Below are positions 36,681 through 47,987 of a DNA stretch of 64,000 nt, piece by piece; the stretch's first letter is position 1, and every line of letters starts with the position of its first letter. The notes under the pieces were generated by a model. It made no database searches and was not told the origin of the DNA. It saw only the letters and a list, made by a program, of their open reading frames with translations. Both the position numbers and the translations under genes were made by a program. The DNA lies in NCBI GenBank assembly GCA_019188255.1, contig JAETXT010000002.1, forward strand, positions 3,348,001-3,412,000, read 5' to 3'. The stretch is from Verticillium longisporum. Lineage: Eukaryota; Ascomycota; Sordariomycetes; Glomerellales; Plectosphaerellaceae.

Positions 36681-38280
36681 CTACCACTTTGTTTTGAAGT
36701 TCCGGTCGCAGAGCCATCTCGCCGTGAGCAGCAACAGGCCCGCGGCCGTCATGCAGCAGCCCCCAAACAGCACGAGTCCCTGGAACTCCTTCTCGGTGCC
36801 CTCGCGGATGAAGGCGCCGCCGATGGGCGTACCCGTGAAGACGCCGATGGCGCCGAGGCTGAAGAAGGCGCCGAGCCGCGCACCAATGTGCTTCTCGGGC
36901 GAGATGCGGGCGACGATGGAGGGCATGACGCTGATGTAGGTGCCCGAACAGAAGCCTGGATGAATGTCAGCTGAGGCTGGTGGCGGGAGGTGACAGCAAG
37001 GCAGCGCGAGGGATTTGCGCATGCAGTTAGGCGGTGGCTCATACCGTAGAGACAGGCAAAGGCGACGATGAGGCCGACGCTCTTGGCGAGGAGCCACATG
37101 GTCAGGCAGAGCACGCCAGAGAGGATTGTCATGGGGTAGAGGAGGTTGAGACCGCCGATCTTGTCGGCGATGAAGCCTCCGCTGAGGGAAGGCATATCAG
37201 TATGTGCGCGCTGTGCATCGCAGGGCGAGACACTCACCTGATACGTCCGAAGAAGCTGGATCCGTTGATCAGTGGCAGCAGATAGCTACCGATGCTAGCT
37301 TCAGGATGATGAAGCTTCAGGAAGGCCTCTGTCAAGAAAGTTAGCAAGCCAGTTCCACTACAGAGCCTGGAGATTGAAGGAGATACTCACCGAGAAAATT
37401 GTACGGAACGTACAAGCCCAGGTTGCCGACGACTGTGGCCAGGGCCAGAGTGACATATCGCACGTCCTTGAAGCCGTTGAAGTCGACAATGTCCCTGATG
37501 GAGTCGATCGACCGCACCGGCGACTTTGGCTTGGAGATGAGGATGGCGATGACGTAGCAGACGAGAAACAGCAAGGCGGCGACGCGGATTGTCCAGGGGA
37601 AACCAATTTTGGGAACGAGCCTCGAGAACATGATCGGAAAGCAGACACCACCAGCACTGCTGCCGCCAGCGACGATGCCCATGGCAAGTGCACGGTTCTT
37701 CTTGAAGTGCTGGCCAGTGACAGACAGAGCGACCTGAACGCCAAAGGCGACAGTCAGGCCGAAGAGGACGCCCTGGCTGAGAAAGTATTGCCAGATCTGG
37801 TCGGGTTGAGCGAAGGACAGGCCGACGCAGGAGATGATGGCACCTGTGGCGCCGGCAATGTAGAGGAGCTGCCATGGTCAGTCGTGTCTGCTAAGTCTCT
37901 CCGCGCCTTGAACAGAGCAATCTTGGAAAGGGCAGCTCCCGTACCTTGGGTCCCCATGCATCGAGCAGGGCACCAGAGATGGGTCCGACGAGGTACATCA
38001 GACCGAGCTGGAGGGATCCGATGAGGGCGACGAGGGAGGGTGAGGAGTCGGTCAGACGATTCTTGCTGTAGTAGTCCTGAAAAAAGCCAAAACTCGTCAT
38101 GAAACCGAAGCAGACAAAGTAGACGAGGACGGCGCCGGTGACGGTAAGCCAGGCATGAAGGGTGTTTTCGCTCTCACCCTGAGGCGCCTGCTGCTGTTCT
38201 GGCTCGTTGACGGGAAGGGCGCCGGATTCCAGGGCCAATTGCTCCCGCACCTGTTTGGGGGTCTCTTTCTCAGTCGTCAT
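36681..38280 (-). CDS. MFS transporter, monocarboxylate-permease-like
   Basis: Exons (minus) 38280-37945, 37868-37391, 37328-37238, 37181-37045 and 36955-36681; 438 aa, all in frame. A hydrophilic N-terminus of about 45 residues is followed by twelve predicted membrane helices. TM1 begins AWLTVTGAVLVYFVCFGFMTSFGFFQDYY, the start expected of the fungal MCT/Mch family, and later parts read GIVAGGSSAGGVCFPIMF, GFIADKIGGLN and FCSGTYISVMPSIVA. Fungal members of this branch include proteins for monocarboxylate-like anions or riboflavin, and many of unknown substrate; some sit in secondary-metabolite clusters, but no biosynthetic genes are near here. The start ATG follows no other in-frame ATG. The gene is divergent from the methyltransferase at 39274, sharing about 1 kb of promoter. 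Confidence 0.87.
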
Positions 38281-39273
38281 GTTGATGTTCTTTCGAGCGT
38301 GGAGGCAAAGAACATCCTCGTTCGCTGCTCAACGAGACGGTCGCATGGTGTTTGTAGTCTCCTCGAGGGTCGATCCCCCAGCGTTAACCCCTGTCGACTC
38401 GACCAAGGATGACTCCATCACAAACCAATTGGATGGTCGTACTGCAGCGGAGAGAGCTTACCGCTTTGGGTTCGCCGGCCACGAGCTGATTAATTCACGG
38501 CAAAAGCGAGCTTCACTATCTGGGGGCTATCTCGTCAATTGAGGACTAGGCTCGCGAAACGTTGCATTTCTCGAAGAGCGAAAGACTTGAGACGTCTTTT
38601 CGCCTTTTCAGCCAGGGCAAATGGAGATGAAGGAGCACAAAGTTCAGGCGGTCTTAGCATTCAGCCGCCGCAAGCAAGCCCACGGGATGGGCTACGCACA
38701 AGGCGGGACATCTGGGTATTGCCTGTCAGGACAAACTGAGAAGAGTGGGCTCCTTCATGGAGAGGAATACTCTTCATTGACCAAGCTTGATGGCACCAGC
38801 CACAATGGGTGACAGCGATGGGTTCATCTTTGAAGGTATGTATACAAGTACTTATCACCTTCACTTGATGCAATTCAAGAAACTGGCCAGAGTCATGTCA
38901 TTCAAGTCTCGACGTCCCGTGATGAGACCATTGCGAGCCGGTCGGTGGAGCACGTGGGCGATGCCCCCACCGCCGGGATCTGGAGCGTTTCGCCTCGAAC
39001 CAAAATTTTCACGATAGCCTCATTTTTTTTCTTTGCCCCTGGTCTAGCCCCTCCCTTATCTTATCTGCCTCACGGCACTCGCTCGTCTGCCCACCCCCGG
39101 GCCATCCACTTAGGGCAAACAGGAAGGTCACCCGCCGTCAACGCGGAGGTCGAGTCGATGCGACTCATCGCCATGGCGTTTCCTCTGTTATGAGTTTCTG
39201 AAGAGGCATTTCTTCCTTCTCTTTCCACCAAGTCACTCCTTCAAAGCTTCGAGCATTCCAGCCTGCCCACGTC
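38281..39273. other. Shared divergent promoter region
   Basis: About 1 kb between the leftward MFS transporter and the rightward methyltransferase. No coding signal; CT-rich leader before 39274. Confidence 0.5.
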
Positions 39274-40539
39274 ATGGAGCCCGCGGGCTGTCCGCTTGTG
39301 CCTTCGGGCAGCCTACCACCTCTGCGTGTGCTGAACACGCTCACTGAGGACCAGATCTTCGCATCACTAACAAACCTCGCGGCTCTGTATTGCCCCCTGA
39401 CGGCCTCATTCGTTTCTACCCTGGATCACAAGCACGACCATGCAAAGGGCTCGGATTCGGACCTCGTCGACTCCGGCTACACGTCTGCCACCGAAGATGA
39501 CGAGGGCTGTCCCGGGAGCACACAGCAGCGCCTTGCCGCCCTGCGCGCCGACGACTACGAGCGCTCTTTCACCGAGCGCTGGCTCACGCGCTTCATCGCC
39601 CGCGCCGCCGAGATCCCAAGCCTAAGTCTTGAGGAGACGATGGAACGAGCCGTCCACCAGGCCGCCTCCATCCTCGAGTCCTTCCACATGACTCCAACCG
39701 ACGACGAGCAGGGCGACCAGAGCTACACGCGCCACTTCTCCTTCGCGCTGTCATCGCCCAGCGAGCCTCCGGTCGCGGTGCACCTCAACGACGGGCTCTC
39801 CGGTCGCGACTCTACGGACCCAGACGATGTCGGCCTCCAGAGTTGGGGCGCCTCCATCGCGCTCTCACGGCAACTCTGCGCCGAACCCGCCCGCTTCGGC
39901 CTCACGAGCGCCGCCCTCGGCCCGTGCCCGCGCATCGTCGAGCTCGGTGCCGGAACGGGTCTCATCAGTCTCGTCCTCGGCTCTCTGCTGCCTCGCCTTG
40001 GCATCCCCTCGGCTGCCGTCATCGCGACAGACTACCATCCTGCCGTCCTGGCTAATCTTTCGGCTAACATGGCCGCCAACTTTACGTCTCCTTCTTCTCC
40101 TTTGTCCTCTTCCTCTTCCTCCTCCTCCTCCTCCTCCTCCTCCTCGATTTCTTCTTCCACCCCCCGTAAGCCCCAGGTCGAGACGGCCTTCCTAGACTGG
40201 TCCCGCCCCTCCCTCGTCGCGCCACTAGATAAAAAGGCCGACATGCTCATCGCCGCCGACGTCGTCTACGCCCCGGAACACGCGACGTGGCTGCGCGACT
40301 GTGCCACGGCGCTGTTGTCTCCCAGCGGCGTCTTCTGGCTGTTCATCACGGTGCGGCAGAAGGGGCGGTTCAACGGCGTCAGCGACAAGGTCGAGGCGTC
40401 GTTTGAGGCGCGCGACCGTCCGACGGGGGCGGACGGGCGTCAGCTGACGATCTTGCATGCTGAGGACCACGGGAAGACGAAGGGCGTTGGAAGGGGGGAC
40501 GAGAGCGGGTACAAGCTGTTCCGTATCGGCTGGGCTTGA
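39274..40539 (+). CDS. Protein-lysine methyltransferase, family 16 (EFM2/FAM86-like)
   Basis: Single exon, 421 aa. The C-terminal half is a seven-beta-strand SAM-dependent methyltransferase: motif I IVELGAGTGLISL at about residues 229-241, acidic loop IATDYHPAVLANL, and LIAADVVYAPEHATWL, which matches the post-motif region of family 16 lysine methyltransferases. The N-terminal half (about 160 residues) is helical and resembles the leader of fungal EFM2-type enzymes that modify elongation factor 2; the substrate is inferred only. A poly-Ser stretch encoded by a TCC microsatellite (about 40105-40156) lies between motif I and the next strand and probably forms a surface loop of variable length. 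The start ATG is the first in frame and sits in a CGTCATGG context. Confidence 0.8.
   Translation: MEPAGCPLVPSGSLPPLRVLNTLTEDQIFASLTNLAALYCPLTASFVSTLDHKHDHAKGSDSDLVDSGYTSATEDDEGCPGSTQQRLAALRADDYERSFTERWLTRFIARAAEIPSLSLEETMERAVHQAASILESFHMTPTDDEQGDQSYTRHFSFALSSPSEPPVAVHLNDGLSGRDSTDPDDVGLQSWGASIALSRQLCAEPARFGLTSAALGPCPRIVELGAGTGLISLVLGSLLPRLGIPSAAVIATDYHPAVLANLSANMAANFTSPSSPLSSSSSSSSSSSSSSISSSTPRKPQVETAFLDWSRPSLVAPLDKKADMLIAADVVYAPEHATWLRDCATALLSPSGVFWLFITVRQKGRFNGVSDKVEASFEARDRPTGADGRQLTILHAEDHGKTKGVGRGDESGYKLFRIGWA
40117..40146 (+). repeat. (TCC)n microsatellite inside a coding region
   Basis: About ten uninterrupted TCC units in the methyltransferase gene, within a longer TCC/TCT tract, encoding serine. 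Length is likely to vary between strains without breaking frame. Confidence 0.8.
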
Positions 40540-41043
40540 AGGGGGGGAATGGTCATATGGCGTTTTTTCTTTCTTCCTTGGGATGGGCGTAGCATGGCAA
40601 GGCGGCTATTGGTACGGACATTACTTTTGGCGTGTAGAGATAGAGTCAGGGTAAGATACACCAGACGTAGATATAGACGTAGAGATATAGAGCTCATGAA
40701 TTACAAAGTCGCTGCATACGATCGAAGCAAGAAAAGATACCCATATCCATACCTATGCAAGGCAAGGTTCGATGACAGTCACTCCTCATCATTATTGCGC
40801 ATGGAGGACACAGAGGTGTATTGATGCACCGCGAAACAATCACAGTACGAGCCAATCAATTGAAATGTTTATCTTCCAGTCTATTTACCGGGATATCTTA
40901 ATCTAGTCTTGTCATCATTACATTGTTGTTACCAGTTTATTGTCCCCCCTGTCAACGGCCACATCCAGTGGCCCCCAAAAATGCTCTTAAAGACAGCGAG
41001 AAGCAGAGACACACTGAGAAAGGAGAGGAGCATGATCTACACA
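40540..41043. other. Intergenic region (tail to tail)
   Basis: 3' flanks of the convergent methyltransferase and GT2 genes. AT-rich in the middle, as expected for two 3' UTRs. No gene. Confidence 0.5.
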
Positions 41044-43509
41044 TTAGAAGAGGAAGAAGGACGCCGCAAAGATGAGCGCCGTGTACGCCGTGGTGAAGGT
41101 GTACTCGAGCTCGAACCACGCGGCCTGGCCTCCAAAGGCAATCTTCTTGCTCTGCCTGGTCGGGGGGCGACGCCCGTCTTGGGGTCGCGGTCGAGCAGGG
41201 CCTCGCGCTCGGGCATGGTGGGCGGGTCGATGGCGTAGGCGACGGGGGTCCAGAGGGAGCTGCAGATGAAGAGGAAGGTGAGGGGCGGCCAGAAGGCGTG
41301 GGTGACGAGGCAGCGGAGGACGTCGGTGACGGTCGTGTCGAGGTAGAAGCAGCGGTAGGAGGTCAGGACGACGCCGACAAGAGTCAGGTAGACGAAGCCG
41401 AGGTGGAAGAGGCCCATGTAGTTGACGAGGATGGCCCAGAGGCGGCGCATCATGTTCTTGCGGCTGTGGGCGTCGCGCTCGTTGAGGGCCGAGCCCAGCG
41501 AGCCCGTCGGCTTGAAGGCCTGGGCCTGGCCGCCGAGCCAGGTCGGCAGGATAAAGGAGCGGACGATGCAGAGGGCGATGTAGGGCGCCATCCAGAGCTG
41601 GTAGCGCGAGCCGCGCTGGCCCGTGTGGTAGCCGGCGGGGATGAAGAGGGCGAACTCGCAGAGTCGGTTCGAGATGGTCGCCGCGAAGCACGCGCGAATG
41701 AGCCAGCGGAACTGGTTATCCGTGGCAAAGGCGACGAGCGGCTTGCCCATGACGAGAATGATGGGGATGGCGAACATGGAGATGGTCAGGAGGACAGTGT
41801 ACAGACTGAGAGTGGCGTACAGGAAGCCGGAGAAACGCTGGGCGAAGCTCATCTCGCGCACCTTGTCACCCCACAGGCAGAAGTTGAGCTTGAAAGACGT
41901 GTCGACCGTGCCAATGGCCCAACGGGTACGCTGCTTCAAGTGACCGCCGAAATCTTCGGGAACCGTGCCGAACTGGAGAGGCTCGTGAATGTACGCCGTC
42001 TTCCAGCCCTTTCCAAGCATCAGTGTCGAAGTGGCGACATCCTCAGCGAGGGATCCAAGAGGGAAGTTGCCGATCTGGTCGAGAGCCTCACGACGAACAA
42101 CGTAGCCGGAACCAGTGCACCACGCAACACCGAGAGCATCCTTGATAGGCTCGATGACGTGGACGAAGAAGTCGAGTGACTGAGCGAGGGGATCCGAGTC
42201 CGGAGTGTTGTAGAACAGCTGAGGAGGACAGGCGAGAGCCATCTTGTCATCGACAAGAAGATGAGGCAGAACAGCACGAAGCCAGTCACGCTCAGGAATC
42301 TATCGATTGTAAGCACACGCAAGGTTAAATCATCAAAAAGTACCGTAAAACATACCATGTCAGCGTCCAAGGCGGCCATGAACTGACCGGCACCGCCGGG
42401 AAGCTGGTGCACCGCATCGAGGCCGTAGTTCAGGTTGCCGGCCTTGAAGTGGTGAGGCTTGCCGGGAATCTTGGGACGCGCAATGTAGACGAGGTTCGGG
42501 TAGGTCTGCGACATGCCGAGCACGGCGTTCTCGAGACCCTCGGACTTGCCGTCATCGAGAACGACGACCCTGAAGCGATCACGCGGGTAGTCGAGGTTGC
42601 ACGCAGCGCGGACCGTGTCGGCAACGAGATCATCCTCCTCGCCGCAGCAGGTGACAAAGACATCGACCGAGGGCACGTCGTCGTTGCTCGTCAGCCTCAG
42701 CTTGGGCCGGAGACGCTTCTTCATGGCCATCATGGTCCAGATGTTGTGCATCAGAGAGGGCAGGGCGACGGCAATCTCGACGCCGATAAAGACCCAGGCC
42801 TGGGCGTAGGTTGTGTTGCGCAGCTTCTGGGCGGCAACGACACAGTAGATGCGGTAGCCGAGGTAGAGCAGGTACATGACCGTGTTGAGGATGGTCAGGA
42901 CGGGCACAAACTTGAAGACGTAACGCTTCCAGCCCTTCCAAATGTCGGCATCGTCACGATCGTGCAGGCGAGCGATCGAGTTGGACTTGTTGACCCATTC
43001 TGCGTCAATGACGGGAGCAGGGCCATTGGGGAGCAGGGCAGCCAAACTGAGTTGACTCTGCTGCTGTGAGAGGGAGAGGAAGCCCAGGTCAGCAAGGAAG
43101 CTCCGAAAAAATAGTGGACAATGCAGGATGAGAATATCTTTACCATGGGCGTCGTGGGCCCCGAGTCACTGGAGTAGACATTTTTAGGGGGAGGGCGAAG
43201 GTCATATGGCGTTCCGTAGGCGCTGTTCAGGGACGGCGTCTCAGGGCGAGAGTGAACGGGTGATTCTCCAAAGGACTGGGCGCTGTAGCGGCCGGTACCT
43301 GCGGGTTCCCATACTGAGTAGTATTCATCCGGGTTTGCTTGAGGTTGACGTCCGTTGGCGGTGCCAGGCCTGTTGGAGTACTCGGGCGCAGGCTGGCCGT
43401 AGCCGCCGTAAGGTTGGGGGACGCTGTTGTTGTGGTGGTGGTGAAGGTGCGGAGGGGTCTGGAGGACGTCAATCTCGACCTCCTCCTCGTATCCGTGGTT
43501 CTTCTTCAT
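41044..43509 (-). CDS. Type 2 glycosyltransferase (GT2) of the hyphal-growth family
   Basis: Exons (minus) 43509-43144, 43063-42356 and 42299-41044. The long Pro/Gly/His-rich N-terminus (MKKNHGYEEEVEIDVLQTPP..) is followed by two membrane helices and a processive GT2 domain: VDVFVTCCGEEDD, VVLDDGKSEG, AALDADM (DxD), AEDVATS and LKQRTRWAIG (Q-x-x-R-W), then several C-terminal helices. This set belongs to cellulose/chitin/hyaluronan-synthase-like enzymes. The arrangement matches the fungal GT2 shown in Zymoseptoria and Fusarium to be needed for hyphal extension on solid surfaces; its polysaccharide is unknown. At the G6 run 41162-41167 the long frame leaves the family sequence and ends in an Arg/Ser-rich tail at 41037. 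One extra C brings in KKIAFGGQAAWFELEYTFTT plus a last helix, ending at 41044. I take the latter as the true end (about 776 aa). Confidence 0.87.
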
Positions 43510-46500
43510 TTTGGACGACGAGGTGAGAGCGAGCGTGGTGAGATGGGTGAGCGAATGTGTGGAAGGGCTAGAGAAGGTGAAAGCTGGGGAGAGCTATTCC
43601 AACGTTCTTCCCAACTCCCCCGGTATTAGAGCGAGTAGCGAGCGATGACTTGGTGACCAGTGATGATTGGGCAGCGAGCGGCAGGACCCGGCACTGGTGA
43701 GACCTGATGGTGAGAGGTAGCAGGAGGATGACGGAGAGCGAGAGACGTGTGAGCGGAGGAAGTAGATGTACAATGTGAGGCGGCAGGCTGGGCGGGACCC
43801 AAAAGAATGGAGGGCTTAGCAGCAGGCGTACGCAAACACAAAGGCAAACGAGTGCACCTAGATGGCGGGGGAGAAATGCCAAATGCCAGGAGGATGGTTG
43901 GATGTGCGGAGGGGAGGGCAGGAGGAGGAGGGCAAGAATGCGTGAAAACCGAAAAAGCTCAGCTATGAGGGAATCCGGCCTTGATACGAGACTTGGGGGG
44001 GTGTAGAGTAAGGGAGGCTGTCTAAGAGATCTGATCTGAAAGGGGCCCATAGAAGGGGGGTGTGGATGGCAGAGACCCTCTCGGTGAATCGCGATTCGGC
44101 AGCTCATAGCTCTGAGCCGTTCGTTCTGGAGGGGGGATGAGGTCAAACCGGTGTCCGGACTATGCCCAAGGCGGTCTACTGCGAGGTACCAGCTCGGCAG
44201 CATAGTGGGATCCCGGGCCCCCGAAATGCAGGAAAAAGCTGGAACGAGCCTCGTTGGTGGTCCTAGTATTGGTGGTGCCCCTGGCCTTGGACTTGTGGTC
44301 ACCCCCCTCCCCCCCCTTAGCCCATGGTGGCCGTCGTGGAGTAGGCAGAAGTGCGGGAACACGAATGGACGATGGTGAATGACGTGCGTAAAATTAGAAT
44401 CATTGGCCCAAGTTCAAGATCAACAGGGGGGGGTCAATTGTGGCCCTAGCTAGGTTTGCCTGTCGAGCTGGTCGAGCTGCCGGAGGGGGCAAGGGGGCTT
44501 GCGGGCGGCGGCCTCGGCCGAAGAACAACGGAATGAGAAGATACCCACTTGGCAGTATTTTTGTCGCTCGCTGCGTTCAGATGTTGGATCTGGGACGTGA
44601 AGCTGGTAGCTGAGGGGGGCGCTGGGAGCATGCGTCGCCATGTTTCGACGACAAGATGGCCAGGGCAGAATGCCAAGGGGGCACTGGCCAGCGGACAGGA
44701 GACTTGGCCAGTACTGTAGGTACCGAACCCATGAGCTTCTGCTCTTCAGTGCCCAGGTGTCAATTTGCTTGTTTTCGTAACATTGTGTCAAAGCGATCCT
44801 TGCCGGCCCACGCGCTCGGGAATCCTGCATGCAGGGGGCATTCGTGTTCCGCTGCAACCCAGCAGCCCCCCCCCCCCCGAGTCGCCCACCAATCCAGCAC
44901 TGCCTACCTAGAGCTGTGACCTCGCTGGCACTCCCTTCTGATTCTGAGCCTCTGAAGAGGCGCCGAGGCACTGAGAAGGGGGGCGCCTCGTTCCCATTCG
45001 ATCGACGCTGGAAACGAGCTTGAATGGCGGCGCTGGGAATTGCCAATTGACAGATGGATCGCGGGTGTATGTACCTTGCTTGGTAGGGGACAAGATACGT
45101 ACAGTGGTACCTGGATAGAGTGGTACCTGGATAGAGAAGTACCTGGATAGAGAAGAGAGCAAAAGCTTAATAGTCAAGTATGTACCAAGATAGGTAGGGA
45201 CGCAACAAGATAATTTCATCGCACCAAGAAGCTTACTATGTAGACGTCTCGCCAGTCCGTTGAGTTACCATGAGAGATCCAAACGCCACTGGGCGATGAA
45301 ACCTTTTTCTTCCTTTTCATCACTCGTCGTTTCTTTTCCCTGCTCTTCCCTTCCCCCCCTTGAAGGCACCTTTTAGACAGCCCTTCTGGTGACCTGCTCT
45401 TTTGCGTCCTCCAGCTGACCATGGCTTTTTCTCGAGCCGGTCAGACCACCACCAGCCAGGCGCCTAATCAGACCACGTCTTGTTGGCCCGAAAAAGACAG
45501 CGAAAAAAGCGCTGATCGTACTCTGGCCTCAGACGTGCTAAACCAAGTTGACCATGCCAGTGGAGGCTAGCTCCACGCCTAATCGCGGCCGATGTCACCA
45601 ATTGCCCCGATTGCTCGCGCGACTTTGTCAACCAACGGGAACAGCAGCGGGAGGGTCAAAAAAAAACACAGCTGCCAAGCACAGCACCCCTGGCATCTCG
45701 TGTTCCCTTACCATCCACACTTACCATCGGCACTGCCGTTGATCACATTCAGGCATTTAGGCGCCTCTGAAAGAGGGGGGACCCTATGACGAGTCAGGCT
45801 GTCATAGGAATGCTGCCCAGAGCCAATCCACGCAGTCAGAGCGAACAGGGCAGCGAGAATCAAGCAATTCTCGTGTTGTACCAAGCAACAGGCACAGACT
45901 GGTCAGTGGCAGGTCATAGAAAATCCCATCCCACGCGTCTGTGTGCCGTGCCGGCCGTTCATGGTCTGTCACCCATGAACATTGCCCCCCCTTGCCCCCA
46001 CCCCTTCTCCCCTCCCCCCTTGTCTCTCATGTCTCTCTTTGGCCTACCTATTCGTACAGTTCGTCTGGGCCGCTTGCAGACTTCAAAACCCGCACCGAAC
46101 TACATAGTACATGTACTGACGACCCGCTCCTGAACCCCCCTTGCGCATATGCCACCCCCACTGCCGTCCCATCGTGTTATTTTTTCTGGAAGGAAGCTCG
46201 GATTGTCGGCCTGCTGCGCTTCGGGTCTTGGCCATTGTCATCGGGTATCTCCCTGGGTAGGGGGTCAAGTGGTTAGGTCCGGGCTCCGAAACAAGGCACT
46301 TGTTGACTCGAGGGAGATGAGCGAGTTGGGACTAAATGACTGAGACCTGAAAAGCTGAAGCACGGCGGAGCAGAGCAGATCCGTTCAGAGCGAGCCAGAT
46401 GTGTACTGTAGTAGGTAGGCACAGCAAAGAATCTAAGCTTCTTTGCAGCCGCCAGACCTTCCTGTCCAGTCCCGTGTCTGCGCCCGCCTGCTCCAAAGTC

Positions 46501-46852
46501 ATTGACACTCGCGCTCTCTCTCTTTTCCTCACCGGACCCAGACACCCTCCACACACACACGCACACCTTTCTTATTTTTGTTCCCCTGAGGTCCGTCCCA
46601 TTCATTCGCTGAGACTTGTTGACGTCGTCCGTCTGGAGGTCACCAAGGGACTTGCACGAAACCGGGCCTTCCCCAGCTGTCGTCCGTCGAGTGCGCTTCC
46701 TCGCCAAATCCCATGAGAGCTTAGGGCGCTTGACGTTTTTCCCCCTTTCACTCGTACATTTTCGATCCGCTGTCTCTCGTTCAGTCAGGACCGAAAACTC
46801 AAGCCCCCTCCCCCACCATCCGTCGCTCGTTGCACAATCACCACAGTCCGCC
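43510..46852. other. Large divergent intergenic region (GT2 / GH12)
   Basis: About 3.3 kb. The first about 800 bp are antisense-pyrimidine-rich and are probably the promoter and leader of the GT2 gene; the last about 500 bp are CT/CA-rich and lead into GH12. The middle has no gene. It contains poly-C runs (44869-44878), a 16-bp tandem at 45105-45152 and several unsupported open frames. Confidence 0.45.
45105..45152 (+). repeat. 16-bp tandem repeat, three copies
   Basis: TGGTACCTGGATAGAG at 45105-45120 and 45121-45136, then AAGTACCTGGATAGAG at 45137-45152. Each unit contains a GTACCT core like the dispersed GGTACCTA patches elsewhere in the window. Confidence 0.8.
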
Positions 46853-47987
46853 ATGGGTCTCAACTTTCGCTTTCTCGTCAACGTAGGCCTCCTCGGCCTG
46901 CCCATTGCTGTCACGCTCGGCATCCTCTTCGGCCTCGATCAGCATCGTTCGGCTACGGGCCAGCCTCCTCTCTGGTCACCCCCGGGACCTCCGATCAACA
47001 ATGGCATCACGGAAGAAACATACTGCCAGCGGGCGTTTGGTATCCATCCCGAGTCCAAGGGCCAGGAGTACACACGTGAGTTTTTTCTTTGTTCTTCCCT
47101 CCCTCGAGGCGAGGTGCTCGCCGCTCAACGAGTGCGACGCTGCTGACACGCACCACCAGTGAACCCCAACCAGTGGGGATGGGAAGAGGGCGAACCGGGC
47201 AGCCTCTGCATGAACGTCACGTCCTTCAACAACCAGACGTACGCCACCAAGACGACGGCCCCCGAGTTCTCCGTCACGTGGGAGTACCCGCGCGGCCCCG
47301 AGTCGGCGCCCGTCCACGCGTTCCCCAACATCAAGGTCGAGGGCGACGTGTTCCCGGCGACGCTCAGCAGCCTGACCGAGGTCAACGTCGACGTCGAGTG
47401 GACCTACGGCCTCGGCAACGACACGGTCGACAAGACGGACGTGACGGCCCTCGAGGCCAAGGAGGTCAACACCAACGTCGCCATCGATATGTTCCTCGAC
47501 AGCGACAAGACGACGGCCAAGGACAGCACAAAGGCCGCCTTTGAAGTCATGGTGTGGCTCGGCGCCATCGGGCCCGCTACCCAGCCCATCGGCCTGCCCG
47601 AGGGGTCCGTCGCCACCGACTCGATCAACGGCACCGACTTGTGAGCTTGCCTCCCCTCTGCCCATGGCCTCTGCCCATGGCCTCTGCCCATGGTTTCCCC
47701 CCCGAGAAGATGAAAAGTGTGCTAACCGAAGCGTCAGTAACCTCTACGTCGGCCAGAACAGCTTGAAACAGCACGTCCTGACCTGGGTCGCCAAGAACAC
47801 GACGGAAAAGTTCCACGGCGACCTGATGCCGCTCGTCACCAAGCTCATGGGCATGAGGGGCGCCAACTTTCCCAAGACGACGGATTACCTCGGCTACATG
47901 GGTCTCGGTTCCGAAGCCCTGTCGACGAGCGAGCCCGTGACGTTCTGGGTGCCTGAGCTGTCGATTGACATCCGGACCACCCCATAG
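46853..47987 (+). CDS. GH12 glycoside hydrolase with N-terminal membrane anchor
   Basis: Exons 46853-47075, 47160-47640 and 47738-47987 (introns 84 and 97 nt); 317 aa. The concanavalin-type beta-jellyroll of GH12 is recognisable from NPNQWGW through NVDVEWTYG to AAFEVMVWLG, where Glu203 would be the nucleophile, and YMGLGSEAL, where Glu294 would be the acid/base. Family activities are beta-1,4-glucan or xyloglucan hydrolysis. Unlike ordinary secreted GH12 enzymes, residues 8-27 (LVNVGLLGLPIAVTLGILFG) are a hydrophobic segment without an evident cleavage site, followed by a Pro-rich spacer (GQPPLWSPPGPP). It may be a signal anchor holding the enzyme at the membrane or wall. Several N-glycosylation sequons (NVT, NQT, NDT, NTT) occur. 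The gene looks intact. Confidence 0.85.
47656..47694 (+). repeat. 13-bp tandem repeat within GH12 intron 2
   Basis: Three copies of CTCTGCCCATGG(C/T) at 47656-47668, 47669-47681 and 47682-47694, filling 39 of the 97 nt of the intron. This explains why the intron is longer than its neighbours. Confidence 0.8.

Noticed and set aside
41298..42179. 293-codon plus-strand frame rich in Glu/Asp/Arg
   Set aside because: Antisense of the GT2 glycosyltransferase; composition is the complement of conserved coding sequence.
30000..44000. Secondary-metabolite or nutrient cluster around the two transporters
   Set aside because: No synthase, oxidase or tailoring genes accompany them; the neighbours are unrelated families.
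43568..44362. 264-codon minus-strand frame upstream of GT2
   Set aside because: Pro/Leu/Ser-rich pyrimidine-tract translation, best explained as the 5' leader/promoter of the GT2 gene.
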